Assembly (NCBI GenBank): GCA_029204225.1
Contig: CM055096.1
Span: forward strand, 7,435,965 to 7,499,964
Source: Diphasiastrum complanatum
Lineage: Eukaryota; Streptophyta; Lycopodiopsida; Lycopodiales; Lycopodiaceae
DNA: 64,000 nucleotides
Direction of reading: 5' to 3'
The notes beneath the pieces were generated by a model. It had not been told where the DNA came from and did not search any database. It worked only from the letters and a program-made list of their open reading frames with translations. The position numbers and the translations under genes were made by a program. Every line of letters begins with the position of its first letter. Position 1 is the stretch's first letter. Shown piece after piece: positions 21,791 through 35,908 of this stretch.

Positions 21791-22990
21791 AAGATCCCGC
21801 TGAAGCAAATGGCCACTGTCCGATCTGTCATAGACGATCAAGACGCAGTAATGACAGTGCTTTCAAGCTTGCCAAGCTCATATGACAACCATGTGATGAT
21901 CATCACGACACATCCAAATCTGACTCTTTCAAGAGTCATTGCAATGTTGTTGCAGAAAGACACTCGAAGGAACGAAGCCTCCAGTTTTTCGACTATTGAC
22001 TCTCACGCCTTATAATCCAACAGAGGCTTGACTAAGTAGAAGAAGAAAGGCCCGAAGCCATCGAAGCAAAATCAGAACCCGACACAGCATCAAGGGTAGT
22101 CAAATCAGTCGATAAAGAAGAAGATGTTCTACAGATACTGCAAACATTCCAACCACGAGATCCAAGATTGTCGCATACTACAAGCAAAGAATAGCAACAA
22201 GGGACAGTCGAATCAAATGGCAAATGCAGCTGCAGCAGAAGCATCTCAGCCTATTCAAGAATCATATCATGATGCCTTCATGACTAGCCATCGAAGCATT
22301 CAAAGACAGCTCCTAGTTTCTTGATTCCGAAGCCACACAACATATAACCAGTCATATCGGTTGTTTCAAATCCTATACGCCTTATAGTACCAACAGATAT
22401 GTTCATCTTGGCAATAATAGCACACAAGCTGTCAAAGGTGAAGGTACACTAAGATTAAGCTTTGCAGACAATCAATCTAAGCTACTTTCAAATGTCCTTC
22501 ATGTACCAAATCTGTCTACAAACCTGATCTCTGTTAGCAAAATTACAGATCCAGGACATAAAGTAAAATTCGAATGTGATCAATGTAAAGTAGTCGATAG
22601 GACAGACAAGGTCCTAGCACTCGGAAAGAGGCATGGATACTTGTACAAATTAGGTCATTGTTTTTCTGCCTCTAGTCAGGCACTTAGTACTTCTTTTCAA
22701 ATAAATAAAAGTTTACTTTGGCATTATAGACTTGGTCATTTAAATCATGCTTCAGTACAACAAATGTTTAAGGAATCCATTGTTCTTGATCTCGACTATC
22801 CTGACAAGAAAGTCGAATTACCTGTTTGTCAAGACTGTCTAGTCAAAAATAGGCCAAAAAACCATTTAGATCAAGCCATCAGCATATTGCTAGAGGATTA
22901 CTAGATGTTATACATATAGATATTTGTGGCCCAATGCAGTTTTGTGCTCACCTACATTACTGACTTGTATTCCATTACATTTGATCTGAA
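21791..22990 (+). pseudogene. Ty1/copia gag-protease-integrase start, plus strand; unit A
   Basis: The gag C-terminal part (21809-22015) reads VLSSLPSSYDNHVMIITTHP, then a zinc knuckle (22124 on) keeps C-x4-H-x4-C, but Tyr replaces the first Cys. A protease-like stretch (22370-22620) includes VLHVPNLSTNLISVSKI, followed by the GAG-pre-integrase domain (22641-22904) with LLWHYRLGHLNHASVQQM and CQDCLVKN. The integrase begins with IHIDICGPMQ, the first catalytic Asp, and then similarity stops near 22955. Stops at 22016 and about 22322 break the frame. Confidence 0.82.
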
Positions 22991-23129
22991 GAAATTACTA
23001 TCTGGTTCTACGTTCAGATTTTATGTCAGTATTGCATGCTTTCAACCTTTTGTCTGACTTTTTGATTGTTTTGTCTGATTTTCTCCTCTTGCTTTCGCAA
23101 CCACCGCTCAATCTAGCTCTAATTTCATT

Positions 23130-23730
23130 CTTGTGTTCGCCTATTGTTAACCAGTAGTGCATGTACCGAGGGAATTCCACAGCTTCCCCAAGCAAAAATT
23201 TCAATGTGCTTACTCCTAGAATGAAATATGGGGTTGGTTGATAAAGCAATGGCACTTTGATTATCTCAAAATAGAATGGTCAGAGCATATTGATTCAAAC
23301 TGATATTTGAAAGTAAGTTTCTCAACCATACCGCTTCCTTTGTAGCTTGAGAGGCTACGATCCAAGCTACATCTCAAGAAGAAATTTTACTCCCTCAAGA
23401 TGACAAATGGTGAATACAGAGCTTGAGGATACGATCCTGAGTCTGAGGAGGATGCTGATCTTCTGATCTCCTCTTGTAGAAGCAGCGATATTACTCTTGA
23501 TAGAGTGAGATACTCCTGGGTAGAAATTGCCATTACCCAATTTTTGTAGGCTTCAGGTAGACTCGATAATAGAGTCATGAGTGCATAAAAAATTTCTACA
23601 ACTGAGCCAATTGCAATCATCTACTCCATAAGATTTTTGAAGGCATTGAGATGACTCAAAACACTATCTACGTTAGACATTCTGAGGGTGAAGAATTTCT
23701 TCCTCAGATTCAAAGAATTCAGAGTATAAT
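23130..23730 (-). pseudogene. Ty1/copia gag joined to RNase H, minus strand; unit A
   Basis: Reading right to left, LRKKFFTLRMSNVDSVL, HLNAFKNLME and LLSSLPEAYKNWVM (23387-23730) are copia gag. Near 23390 the text changes directly to copia RNase H: KEAVWLRNLLS, then DNQSAIAL, then FHSRSKHIEI in shifting frames. Protease, integrase and RT are missing, so this is an internal deletion product. The RNase H text is close to the plus-strand copy at 25973-26482, suggesting the same family. Confidence 0.75.
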
Positions 23731-23989
23731 TGAGATACGTGAATGTATATGGGATTGTTATAAAAGAAATCTACTAATCAATGTACAAGCTTAGAAGATC
23801 AATTTAGAACTAAACGATAAAGCTAAGTTAAATAATAAGAATGTCACTAGCTCGATAGTGTAGATCAAATAAATCGTTTGATAACAAAAAGACATTCAAT
23901 AATTGTTCTGTACTAAGCTGGAATAACATTTGTGTCTAGATTATTTAGAATGTGCATCTAACTTTGTTTATGTACATAATGTAGTTACT

Positions 23990-25260
23990 CTATAATACCT
24001 CAGTCTTGGACTTATCGTGAAATAAAGTGCACGTCAAGACCGCTTTATCAACTATATTACCATACATGTTTGAAGTAATCCAATTACGTTCATCTATAGC
24101 ATCTTTTAATCGGTTACCAATTAAACATTGTCCATGTAGCCATTTGGTTTTCTTTAAAAAGTTTGTAACAATAGATTTGCAAAGAAGAGCATGCTCGATA
24201 ATTGTCTCATCATCAATGGTCTGATATATAGATAACAATTTAGCTAATTTCAACCATCCATGATACAGTTCAGTGGCAACTTCATTTATGCTCGATCGTC
24301 GAATAGAAATGTGATTAAGTCCTTCAGTCAAATCATTTCTCAAAGACTTATTATTAACAATCTTGTTATCCATATAAACCACATGCCCAAAACTTATAGA
24401 AACAAAATTCTTGAAGCGTTTAGTAGTTGAACAAATACAAGATAGAAATTTAGCAACATCAAATTCACAAAAGACTTGAAAGGGTTTGTACCATTTATGT
24501 TTAATATACAGGAAATATATCCGTCCAAAAACAATTTTCTCAAAAGAATCATCAATAGAATCAAATATATTTTGTAAAGTCTCAACATACAATTGTTTAA
24601 CACTTATAATCTCAAAACATCTATTGTAGCAAAGTAAATGCAAAAAATTCTTCTCTTTATCTTTCTTAACAACTAACTATGTCCGCTTTGTTGCATTGAA
24701 CAATCTTTTTATTTCATTATCTTCCTCCTACACAGATCAATCTCTGTAGAAATTCAGCTTTGTAATAGGTAGTTCTTCTTTTTCACTGCTACCTTGTCCA
24801 GTATTGTCTCTATTCAAAAAAATACTTCCTCTTTTTGTTGCCTCTTCCCGACATTCAACAAAAATCAACGGATGTGGAGAAAATAGAATTTCATGGGAAC
24901 AGAAACATTAGAAGAAACAACACCGTTTTCTTTTTCAGGACAAGAAATTACTTTCCAAATATGAGAATTACAAAATGTTTTCTCTTCCGCAAGACTATCA
25001 ACATAATCAGGGAGGTTGATAAAAATATTCTCCACTATATTCAAAGGTTCCTTCTTTCTAATAAATTCCATTTATATTTTAATCCAATCCAAGGTAGTCA
25101 TGAGATCAACAAGCCAAAAAATTCAATCCTCAAGACCAGCAGCATCACATGTAGTTTTATTACTAGAAACAATAAGATTATGGACATCAATAGCTTTTCT
25201 CATACAACATATGATGGTTTGTATAAAAGGGTTAGGAGAGGTAGGAAATCCACATAACCG
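23990..25260 (-). pseudogene. Broken ORF of unknown identity; unit A
   Basis: The longest open part (23990-24643) is 217 codons. Frames upstream continue it through stops and frameshifts, including a 68-codon piece at 24865-25071 and fragments to about 25260. It is rich in Leu, Ile, Lys, Phe and Cys with no catalytic motif, zinc finger or RT signature that I can name. Unit B has the same ORF (53722-54375), and the four differences I found all change an amino acid, which argues against selection on the protein. It may be a decayed host gene, a TE protein or an integrated viral gene, and I cannot choose. Confidence 0.45.
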
Positions 25261-25972
25261 AGGTTAATAGCATCAAGAAATCATTCTAAGGACTAAAACA
25301 TCAAAACAGACCTAAGTCAGCCATAAAATCCAAGTAAAGGTAAACGTTTGGTACTACCTCGTCCAAAAGGTAGTCGGGTTTACATCTAAAAAGATGCAGA
25401 GAGAGAGAGAGTAAAATATTTCACATTGTCCCTATTGATCGCAAGTCAAGACCAAACCCTTTGAACCCTTTTATTTTATAGCATAACAAGTTAAAAAAAA
25501 ATTGTATAAAATCTTATGGTACAAGGTACCATAAAGTGAAACAAGTTCTAGGATACTCAATTGTTACCTACCACCATCCCACAACACAAAACTGCACGAG
25601 TTTGTATAGTGGGAAAGACAGATGTCGTAGTTGAGCCTCAGTTGTAATTTATGTCCGAAACAAGAATGTCCCTCATGGTACTATTTTTTAGTGATAATTG
25701 CATATTATACTATGAATAACATGTCATGTTTGTGGGCTGCCCCCGACGCCGAATTATAGCATTATTAAGAAAACTTTTTTTTTTTTATATAAATTTTAAT
25801 GAGCTACGTTACGTAGATTTTAAATTTGAGTGTTTTGATTGGTCCATGTGTAAGCAAAATTTGAGAGAAAATATAAAAAGAATATTTAAAGAGGGTCTTT
25901 TTTGGATTTAGAACTCCTCTAATGTCACCGATGGACCCAGGACTCAAATTGTTGATGGACCAATGTCCGTAG

Positions 25973-26481
25973 ATGACGGAAGAGAAGGAGCAAGTACGTG
26001 AGTATCCTTATCATTCGATAATAAAATCTCTTATGTACGTGATGATCTGTACTAGGCCAAACATAGCTTTTGTAGTGAGTTCCTTAAGTCAATTTATGAC
26101 TAATCCTATTATTACACATTGGAAGGCTCTTATTAGAATTTTGAGATATATTCGAGCTACTGTGGACTTTTGCATTTGTTATGGAATAGTCGACAACAAC
26201 AAACTCAATACTCTCAGTGGTTATTCAGCTACAAGTTGGGTAGGAGATGTAGGCACTCGTAAATCCACCTTTGGATTTACATTCTTCCTCAACAATGGTC
26301 CTATTTCATGGAACAATCTCAAGCAAACTTCGATAGCTCTATCTTCTACTGAATTTGATTATATCACAGCCTCTCAAGTTACAAAGGAAGCGGTATGGTT
26401 GAGAAACTTGCTTTCAGATATTTGTCTAAAACAATATGCTCCGACAACTTTATTTTGTGATAATCAAAGTGCTATTGCTTA

Positions 26482-26482
<1 letters not shown>
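25973..26482 (+). pseudogene. Ty1/copia RT end and RNase H, plus strand; unit A
   Basis: A 169-codon frame. YPYHSIIKSLMYVMICTRPN and IAFVVSSLSQFMTNP match the copia YRSLIGSLLYLTxTRPDI segment. GYSATSWVGDVGTRKST replaces the catalytic GYSDADWAGD, losing both aspartates. ALSSTEFDYITASQ, EAVWLRNLL and FCDNQSAIA match the rest of RNase H. The frame stops exactly at the edge of a GA tract, so the C-terminal HIxIRxHFIRE segment is gone. Confidence 0.85.

Positions 26483-26544
<62 letters not shown>
26483..26544. repeat. (GA)n microsatellite at the copia RNase H break
   Basis: About 60 bp of GA directly after the RNase H frame. The same position in unit B holds about 190 bp (56217-56411). Confidence 0.92.
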
Positions 26545-26547
<3 letters not shown>

Positions 26548-27936
26548 GTTAGCTTATTTGCTCATTGTGCATGCTAATGGAGAAACATTAACAATTGAAA
26601 CCAATTTCATGTAAGCTAGAAAGCAAAAGCAAGCACAACAAGAACATTAGCAAGTAGTGAATAGCAAATGAGGATGCTTCTCTCCAAAATGGTAGAGTTT
26701 TCTCCTTCTCATTAAGCATGAAAATACGATACAAATGGTGCTTTTTTATGGATGGGGAAGGCCCTTGCCCCTTTCTCTTATTGGCTATTCTAAGGGAGGT
26801 GAGATTGAATTCCACACCCTTTACTAAAAACACAAACTAATCAATGGCGGAGAGAAAAACACACTTCACCTACCACCAATTGACTTTGACTAATTAATCA
26901 AACTTAGGAACTTAAGTTTAAGCTTAACTTTGGCCTTCTACTATTATTTTTTAATTACATGGCCCAAAGTCAAGCTTATGCGAAAATTATTTATTTACTA
27001 GTGCTCATTGGGCCATGGGCTTATACACGCCGGATGCCACGACCCTCGCAACTATTTCTATTTTTTCGACTTTATTTATTTACAACATATTGGGAATACC
27101 CCCAACACCCCTCAATAGGGTTGTCACTACTAACAGGTATGAAGAGTTGAAATGCCATGAAATGATCATGAATTTACTACTCCTTGATGCTTAACTTTCA
27201 TTAACAAGGTTTCATTTGAAGTGTACTACTTTTGTTTAAACCTTTGGTTACACTTCGACTATTTTTAAGAAATGGTATGATGGGTTTAGTCATATGACTT
27301 GGATTAGACCTGTCTATTAAAGTCTATATATACTTTTTGTGGACTGTAATGCCCTGACAATTTGAAATTGATAGTGCAATAAATATTTCTCTAAGTTGCT
27401 ACTTAGGATAAGGGATCGTGTTCCGATAAGCATTTTGAAAAGGGTAATGGCAGATAGTTTTTAACTCTACTTTAAAACTAGTCTAAATGTAATTGTCTAC
27501 TTTAGTCATACTTATGTAATTGTTGACTTTCAAGCACTGATTATACATTGTTAGCCTTATAATTTTGTAACTTTGAGTAGAGCTAAAATAATGTCCAACT
27601 TTTTACTAATGATATGGAAAAAATCAGAATCACATAACTTGGCAATGACTACTTGTTGCGACATGGATAACAATTGAGAATATGTGTAGACACCTATAGT
27701 TCCCACAATAATGTCTCTGTTCTAACACGATTGTTGTTGTGGATGGATGCAGGTGAGCATATTCTCCTCAACTCGGAGCTTTTGTTGGTTGTTAGGTTTG
27801 GTCAATATGATATCTTTCACTATGATGACTTTATACAAATTTGATTTACTTTAAGATTCGTATGCTTGGTATTGTGGTGATAATGTGTAGTTTTGTTTAC
27901 ATTTGTCAGGTTCAGAAACACGTACTCACGCACGCG
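26545..27936. other. Unit A, unassigned
   Basis: No recognisable gene. AT-rich sequence, repeated nearly unchanged in unit B. Confidence 0.6.
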
Positions 27937-28098
<162 letters not shown>

Positions 28099-28341
28099 TC
28101 TTTAATACCTTAGAGTCTTTTGGGATTCTAAGATATACCCAAGCCTCCTCCTCGTAGACCCTAGGTTGTCGCTTTGGCGCTAGGTTGGATCTCAATGTTG
28201 GTTTGTAAACTTCCAGTTGGATACTTAAAAAACAAAATGAGGTTTTGGAGCTGGACTTATATCGCAGTCTCGGGTTTTTTTGTGCTTGGATAAACAACAT
28301 CCATCTCCTTGATGGCAGCAGCCACCCTAGACCCCAATTGT

Positions 28342-29132
28342 CGCATTGATGATGTCAATATCCATCGCTAATAGATCACTATTTCTAGAGGCAGAATCTA
28401 TCACTTCTCATGTGATATGATTTCTGGCTAATAGTCCTCAACTATTTTCACAAATGTAGATTACTTCTACTGCTGGAGGGGATCGTAGAAAAAAAAAATT
28501 AGATAAAGATTTCACCATGAATCTTTGGCGAACTAATCCAACATGCTAAGCAACAAATACTCGCAGCTTGCAAAGCCTCCCCAAAAAATGCAACAAAAAT
28601 AATAGTCTCTCACAAATAGTATAAGCATCAAATGCATTTCATAGATTGATCTTGGAAATGACATTAATCAATCAAATAGTTTATGGAGTTGCACCTCGAC
28701 CTCTTATATCATGACATCAAAGCTGCATGTTATTCTCTATGCCATACATACTCGCATCATCAAGAACTAAGAGTAAGTGTGGATTACTAGTGTGGGATTG
28801 AATAGCCCAGCTTCAGGATTTTGGAATCGTCCTCTCTGGCCAACCTCAACATCTCCATCAAACTACTGAGGTTGAGCTTGTTGCAGAAAAGCAAACATAG
28901 TTTCTAGGAACTGAAAAATGGCTGGATGACCAACCCCTGAAGGAGTTCTAGGGTTGGTGCCTAATCTTGCAAAGTGATGTACCTCCGGTTGAGCTCCACC
29001 TCCTTCTGGACTTGCTGTTCCACCATCTCCACCTACTGCAGGATCTGTATTTTCTACAAAGTACACCAAAACTAGGAAATGCATTTTGAGCATTCTCAGT
29101 TGGAGTAGGATTTTTCCACTCTCAATAGCATT
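28342..29132. repeat. 791-bp inverted repeat, arm 1
   Basis: The reverse complement of this segment lies at 46740-47530, with the same length and only scattered substitutions. The first 330 bp belong to the right end of unit A and also recur directly at 58254-58583 in unit B. The outer edge is sharp: after AATAGCATT the two flanks are unrelated. It may be a terminal inverted repeat of a large element. Confidence 0.92.
28863..29093 (-). CDS. 76-codon ORF inside the inverted repeat (arm 1)
   Basis: Starts MLKMHFLVLVYFVENTD, has a Gly/Pro-rich middle and ends FLETMFAFLQQAQPQ. The end resembles the N-terminal part of some gypsy gag proteins, but the similarity is weak. The other arm keeps the frame with two substitutions (Pro to Leu, Thr to Asn). 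Confidence 0.3.
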   Translation of the reverse strand: MLKMHFLVLVYFVENTDPAVGGDGGTASPEGGGAQPEVHHFARLGTNPRTPSGVGHPAIFQFLETMFAFLQQAQPQ

Positions 29133-31239
<2,107 letters not shown>

Positions 31240-31520
31240 GTACGAGGCAATGTGTAGCTTCTTTATAGAACACCACTAGTTTTTGTATATGTAAACCTAA
31301 TATTAGAGTTTACACAATTAGATATGTCGAGCACATAAGGATATGAGATATGAATGTCCGTAGAATACTAAGAAGATGCGTTAGGATTGATATTACTTGA
31401 TTATGCAAATCTAAATGTGACGTAGAATGATTCGCGTGATAACTTGAGGTGTTTGTAAGCAAGGAATGATAGTATCATAGGAATGATGTATAAACTAAAA
31501 TCGGTATATAAGCTAGAACT
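31240..31520. repeat. About 281-bp inverted repeat, arm 1
   Basis: Starts GTACGAGGCAATGTGTAGC and is present in reverse complement at 45716-45998 with about ten differences. With the 791-bp pair it forms a nested inverted arrangement around the central region. Confidence 0.9.
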
Positions 31521-31689
31521 TGGTCTGGGTTTGGCTCTTGTGGGCTTGTATGGCATGGATTTGTCCAAGTTCTATGGCGTTTGGACTCTAATTGATCTCT
31601 TTGGAGTTCATGGGGCTAGTATGGCACGAATCTTCCCTGGTACTCAACACCTAAGTAGTACAAACTTTTGAAATGATTCTTCAAAGTGA

Positions 31690-32840
31690 TTTTTTGACCC
31701 TCAAGACACTAGATTTGAACATATGAAAAAACCTAGAAATATCTACAAAATATCTAGATCACAAATCTAAGAATCAATCTTCACCCAAAAAACTTGTCAC
31801 CTTGGAAATTGGACCTTGCCTAGATGACAAAGATTAAGGCTCACAAAGATTGAATCAAAACACATAAAATCAAATCCATACACCCCTTTTGGTCTCACTA
31901 AGCTCTATCTCTTAGATTGGATTGGATTTGACAAGTTTTGATACCAATCAATGTCTTAGTTTTTCACCAATCTTGACTAGCTTGACCAATTTGAAAAAAT
32001 TCACATCTAGAGACGCATAAAGATCTACAATTTGAGCTTCATACAATCAACGCCAATTCTACACTTCAAATTTCCATGTACAAAAAGTACACACGTGTGA
32101 AAGGACTCCAATAATGACTTTGTGACCTCCAAACAACTACATTTGAACACGATTCAAAGTGCTAGATAGTTCTCCTAGGATCTAGTTCACAAAATATGAA
32201 TCACACCACACCAAAATCTAGTCAACTGGAAATTGGGCCTTGCTTTAATCAAGGCATAATAAATTTGAACCAAACCACATCAAATTCTGATCCAATCGCC
32301 CCTATTGGACTCCACCAAAACAATGACTCTAACTCTTTAGAGCTAGAGTGGATTTGAAAAGATTTGATTGCAAACAATGTCTTATTTACTTATCACTTGA
32401 CTAGCTTTGGGAGAACCTTTCAATTTTGGACATAACACATGGGATCAAGGGAGTTGAGCCAAAAAGACCAAAAAAAATACCAGGCGGGCACACCTACCTA
32501 TGTTCAAACATTAAATCCATATATCAACAAGATGCATCAACAACCCTTGGGGGATTGGTCTTCTCAATCTACACTTGATGCTCTTTTTAACAAATGTCTA
32601 TTTGAGCTTTATGGATCAAAGATGAATTTGCTAAAAAACTTCAAAGTGGATGCAACTCAAACGTGGCATGTACTTTCCATACATTAAATGCTCACATATG
32701 ATCCAAGAAATCACTCAAAACAAGCAATGATTAGCCAATTTGAAGCTAGAAGACAATTGGGATCCAAGAGCACTCTCAAACCTAGAATTTTCACTCAAAA
32801 TCTTGCTTCATGGAGATCAAACTTCAAGCATGCATGTACC
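31690..32840 (-). mobile_element. Internal region of an LTR element, minus strand, tandemly repeated
   Basis: Left of the primer-binding site at 32841-32855. Segments 31690-32000 and 32113-32420 are imperfect copies of each other, sharing words such as GGAAATTGGACCTTGC versus GGAAATTGGGCCTTGC and AATGTCTTA. No gag or pol motifs were found, so it is probably a non-coding derivative. Confidence 0.5.
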
Positions 32841-32855
32841 TAGGCTCTAATACCA
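32841..32855 (-). promoter_or_regulatory. Primer-binding site, initiator tRNA-Met type
   Basis: On the minus strand it reads TGGTATTAGAGCCTA, a one-base variant of the plant primer-binding consensus. TGTCAAAAAG immediately to the right would be the LTR end. Confidence 0.75.
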
Positions 32856-34460
32856 TGTCAAAAAGTGAGTTTTGAGGACCATACAAAGATCTATAATGAC
32901 CTCCATGCATGTGAGTTTGCACAAGATCCATCTATGATAGATCAACTCGGATTTCCAAGCCTATTTAATGCACTTTGAATCAAAGCAAGAGCTCATCTAC
33001 ATCAAAAGTTATGATCATCCAAAAACAAACTAGTTTTTCACATCCGCATGAAAAAACTAAGTGAAATTCACTATGAGAGACAAAAGTCTGTTGCTCTCGG
33101 GAAGAAAGAGAATGTGTTACAAAGAAACAAGTCCAAAATTGCATTAACCCTCAAAAAGTTTGGATGTACAAGAATAGAGCACTTCCATATAGGAGTAGCT
33201 CAAGATCTAGCATGAGGAATGCTTGAGATTGATTGGACATCATGGATTCCACCTCTCATAATGATTGGATTTCTAGATTTCCACCTCCCTCCATGATTGG
33301 ACCAAATAGCTTGAACCTCACAATATGATTGGCCAAGTGATTTGCACCTCTAAAAATGATTGGGCCAAACATTTTGCACATCTTAATGTGATTGGCTTTA
33401 GGATCTACACCTCTTGATTTGATTGGGCCATATTTGACATTGAGGTGTGGATCTGGTTGCATACTAGCAAAATCGTAATCCTTACATTTTGTGACACATG
33501 TTAGCATCAAATTCTCACTAGAACTCAACTTGGAGGCCTCTTGATTTTTCAAATAGCATTATTAAAATATGTACAAGGTGGTGATAGACATATGTACATG
33601 AAAGTGAAAAATAATCAAGCTAAATTTTGCATATTTTTCACGACTTGAATAAGAATCAAAATTTCATAAACACATTGCATAGTTGTAACTTATTTCTTCT
33701 AAGTGCATAAATACAAAGTGTTTTTTATATCATACACTACAAAATAAAAAAAAAACTCTTTGGGATTGTGCAACAACTTCTTATCGTGATAGTAAAAGAG
33801 ACATTTATAGAATCAAAATGGAGATTTACACATAGACCTTAATGATATTCACTATAAGGGAGCAAGTCGTTCAAATTCATAAACATCCCTTGTTACATAA
33901 ATTGAATTATTACAAATATGCTTTAATTATGTACCAATATGCATAGTTATTCATTAGCATTGTGTTTGGACTGATCATTGATGTCAATCTCACATTCAAT
34001 ATCCATCCTTCTGACATAGGCATGTATGTAGAACGCAAGGAAGACAACAAGAAAACTAAGTTTTTTCAACACCTTTACACTATGGATATTCAAATCCTTA
34101 GTCTCATAAGCTTATTGACTTTACTTTTACATAAAACAAGTCTTGAATCAACTTAAATGAAATCAAATTAAACTAGAAAATAAAACTTGAAAACAATGAA
34201 TCACAATAATTCATGCACAACAAAAAAAGATCATAAAAAGTGGAACATGAACTTGGTTCCTTTCAATGAACTTGTTTCCAAGTCCTAGCTTATCAAAAGC
34301 ATAGGATTTTCCTCATAAAACTTAATTCTTCCAATATGCAATGATGAAGAATTTTCGAAACTTGACATGCAACTGGAAATAAGCAAACTACAGTTACATG
34401 CAAAGGCAATCATCAAAGTATTGCACACATGCAAAAGTTTAGGACTTAATGCATGCATGC
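32856..34460 (-). repeat. Probable LTR region, right limit undetermined
   Basis: Placed as a 5' LTR only because it abuts the primer-binding site. I found neither a second copy nor a target duplication, so the right boundary is a guess. It contains a degenerate array of about 33-bp units at 33258-33450. Confidence 0.35.
33258..33450. repeat. Degenerate tandem array of about 33-bp units
   Basis: Six units headed by ATGATTGG or a variant, followed by a stretch ending in ...ACCTC or ...CACATC, at about 33260, 33293, 33327, 33354, 33387 and 33418. Confidence 0.8.
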
Positions 34461-34687
34461 ATCCAGTTTTTGGGGTGTTTGGTAGTGAAAATTATGGATC
34501 AAGATCATAAGATCATTATGGATAGTTCTTGACTTGTGGAAGGTCGAGTATGGGAGAAAAAGAGCTTCATTTCATAATAAATTAGTTGCTGGATTTTTTG
34601 TCATAGTGGGCCGAGTTTGAGGGATGAGCAAATTTAGTTTATGGTGCAGATACTCCAAAAATGGAGATGTAGCACAAGACCTATGGT

Positions 34688-34690
<3 letters not shown>

Positions 34691-34771
<81 letters not shown>
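34691..34771. repeat. (GA)n microsatellite
   Basis: About 80 bp of pure (GA)n. Nothing recognisable flanks it. Confidence 0.93.
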
Positions 34772-34775
<4 letters not shown>

Positions 34776-35419
34776 GAGAGGATTTGAGATTCCAAAGGCT
34801 CCAATCCAAATTTGGCATAACCTCCTTGAGCCAAAGCTTCAATTTCTTTCTCCAAAGCATCTACACTCAATAACAAACAAAGAGGAGGAATTAGAGAGCA
34901 TAATCCTGGAATCCTCTTGGTAGGGGGGCACATTTCTTCTTACATAGAGAGTGGAGAAGCATTCCAAAGTAGGTGAGATGTCAAGTACAAGTGCATGAGG
35001 TGTGAGGAAGACTCCAAATGAACTAAAGATGAAGTGGAGTGGACGGGTGAGGTGTATTAGTTTGTGGGAGTGAATGGGTGAGGTGTACAAGTTTGTAGGA
35101 GTTGTTAGGATGAAGATGAAATAAGGGTGTAGGAGGGCGCCCCATTCTAGGTGTATAATAGCTTAGAAGCCATGTGGCAAGGCAGGTGGAGGTAGTTGGC
35201 ACAAGGTTTAGACTTGGCCTCTTTTACATATGGATTTTCATTGTCACAACTTGGGAAATCATCCCAAGTGCAATCATACTAGGGAAAAAGCCAAAGTATA
35301 CACCCATCTTATTTTGCATAATAATCATTAATTAATGGCACTTTTTTCTAAAGGTTGCCCATCCTCAATCATGGTGGAAAAGAGTCAATAGGGTGATTAC
35401 TCCCTTGGCCTAGTCCCAA

Positions 35420-35600
35420 TCTTTATAGACTCCTCTGAGCCTTCATTATAGACTTAGAAATAAGCCTTCTTTATAGACTCCTCTGAGCCTTCATTATAGG
35501 CTTAGCAAAAGCCTTTTTTATAGACTTCTCTATGCGTTCATTATAGACTTAGAAATAAGCCTTCTTTCTATACTCCTTTGAGCCTTCTTTGTTAACAATC
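35420..35600. repeat. Tandem array of about 55-bp units
   Basis: Three to four copies of a unit TTATAGACTCCTCTGAGCC plus TTCATTATAGACTTAG, with increasing divergence to the right. Confidence 0.82.
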
Positions 35601-35685
35601 CTTAAGCTTAGAAAGCTTCTTGTTCCTCTTCTTGTCCTTCAGGCACTTTCATGAGTACCTATACATATCTTCAAAGAAAGGTCAG

Positions 35686-35908
35686 TGTAGCGCAGGCATC
35701 CCCAAGGGAGCCGGGAACCACGACTTAGCTTCTCAGCCTTCAACTCTTGCCATCCAAACCCACTTGACATACAAGCAGCCAACTCGCCAACAACGATCAG
35801 ACTTAACCAGCATGATGTTCAAAAAACCAACATTGAAATCCAACCTGGTGCCATGCCAGATCGAGGGTCCCGATGTGGGTGACTTCCCTCCAAGCAAGCC
35901 GCCCGGCT
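35686..35908 (-). repeat. Inverted LTR 3'-end fragment, head to head with the next LTR
   Basis: The reverse complement matches 36936-37155, the 3' end of the plus-strand LTR, including its last bases at the LTR-end boundary. The fragment abuts the start of that LTR at 35909, so two copies of the LTR family lie in opposite orientation. Confidence 0.8.

Noticed and set aside
33258-33450. CRISPR-like spacing in the 33-bp array, and in the arrays at 35420 and 37246
   Set aside because: Units are degenerate tandem repeats without constant repeats and unique spacers, in a plant genome with no cas genes.
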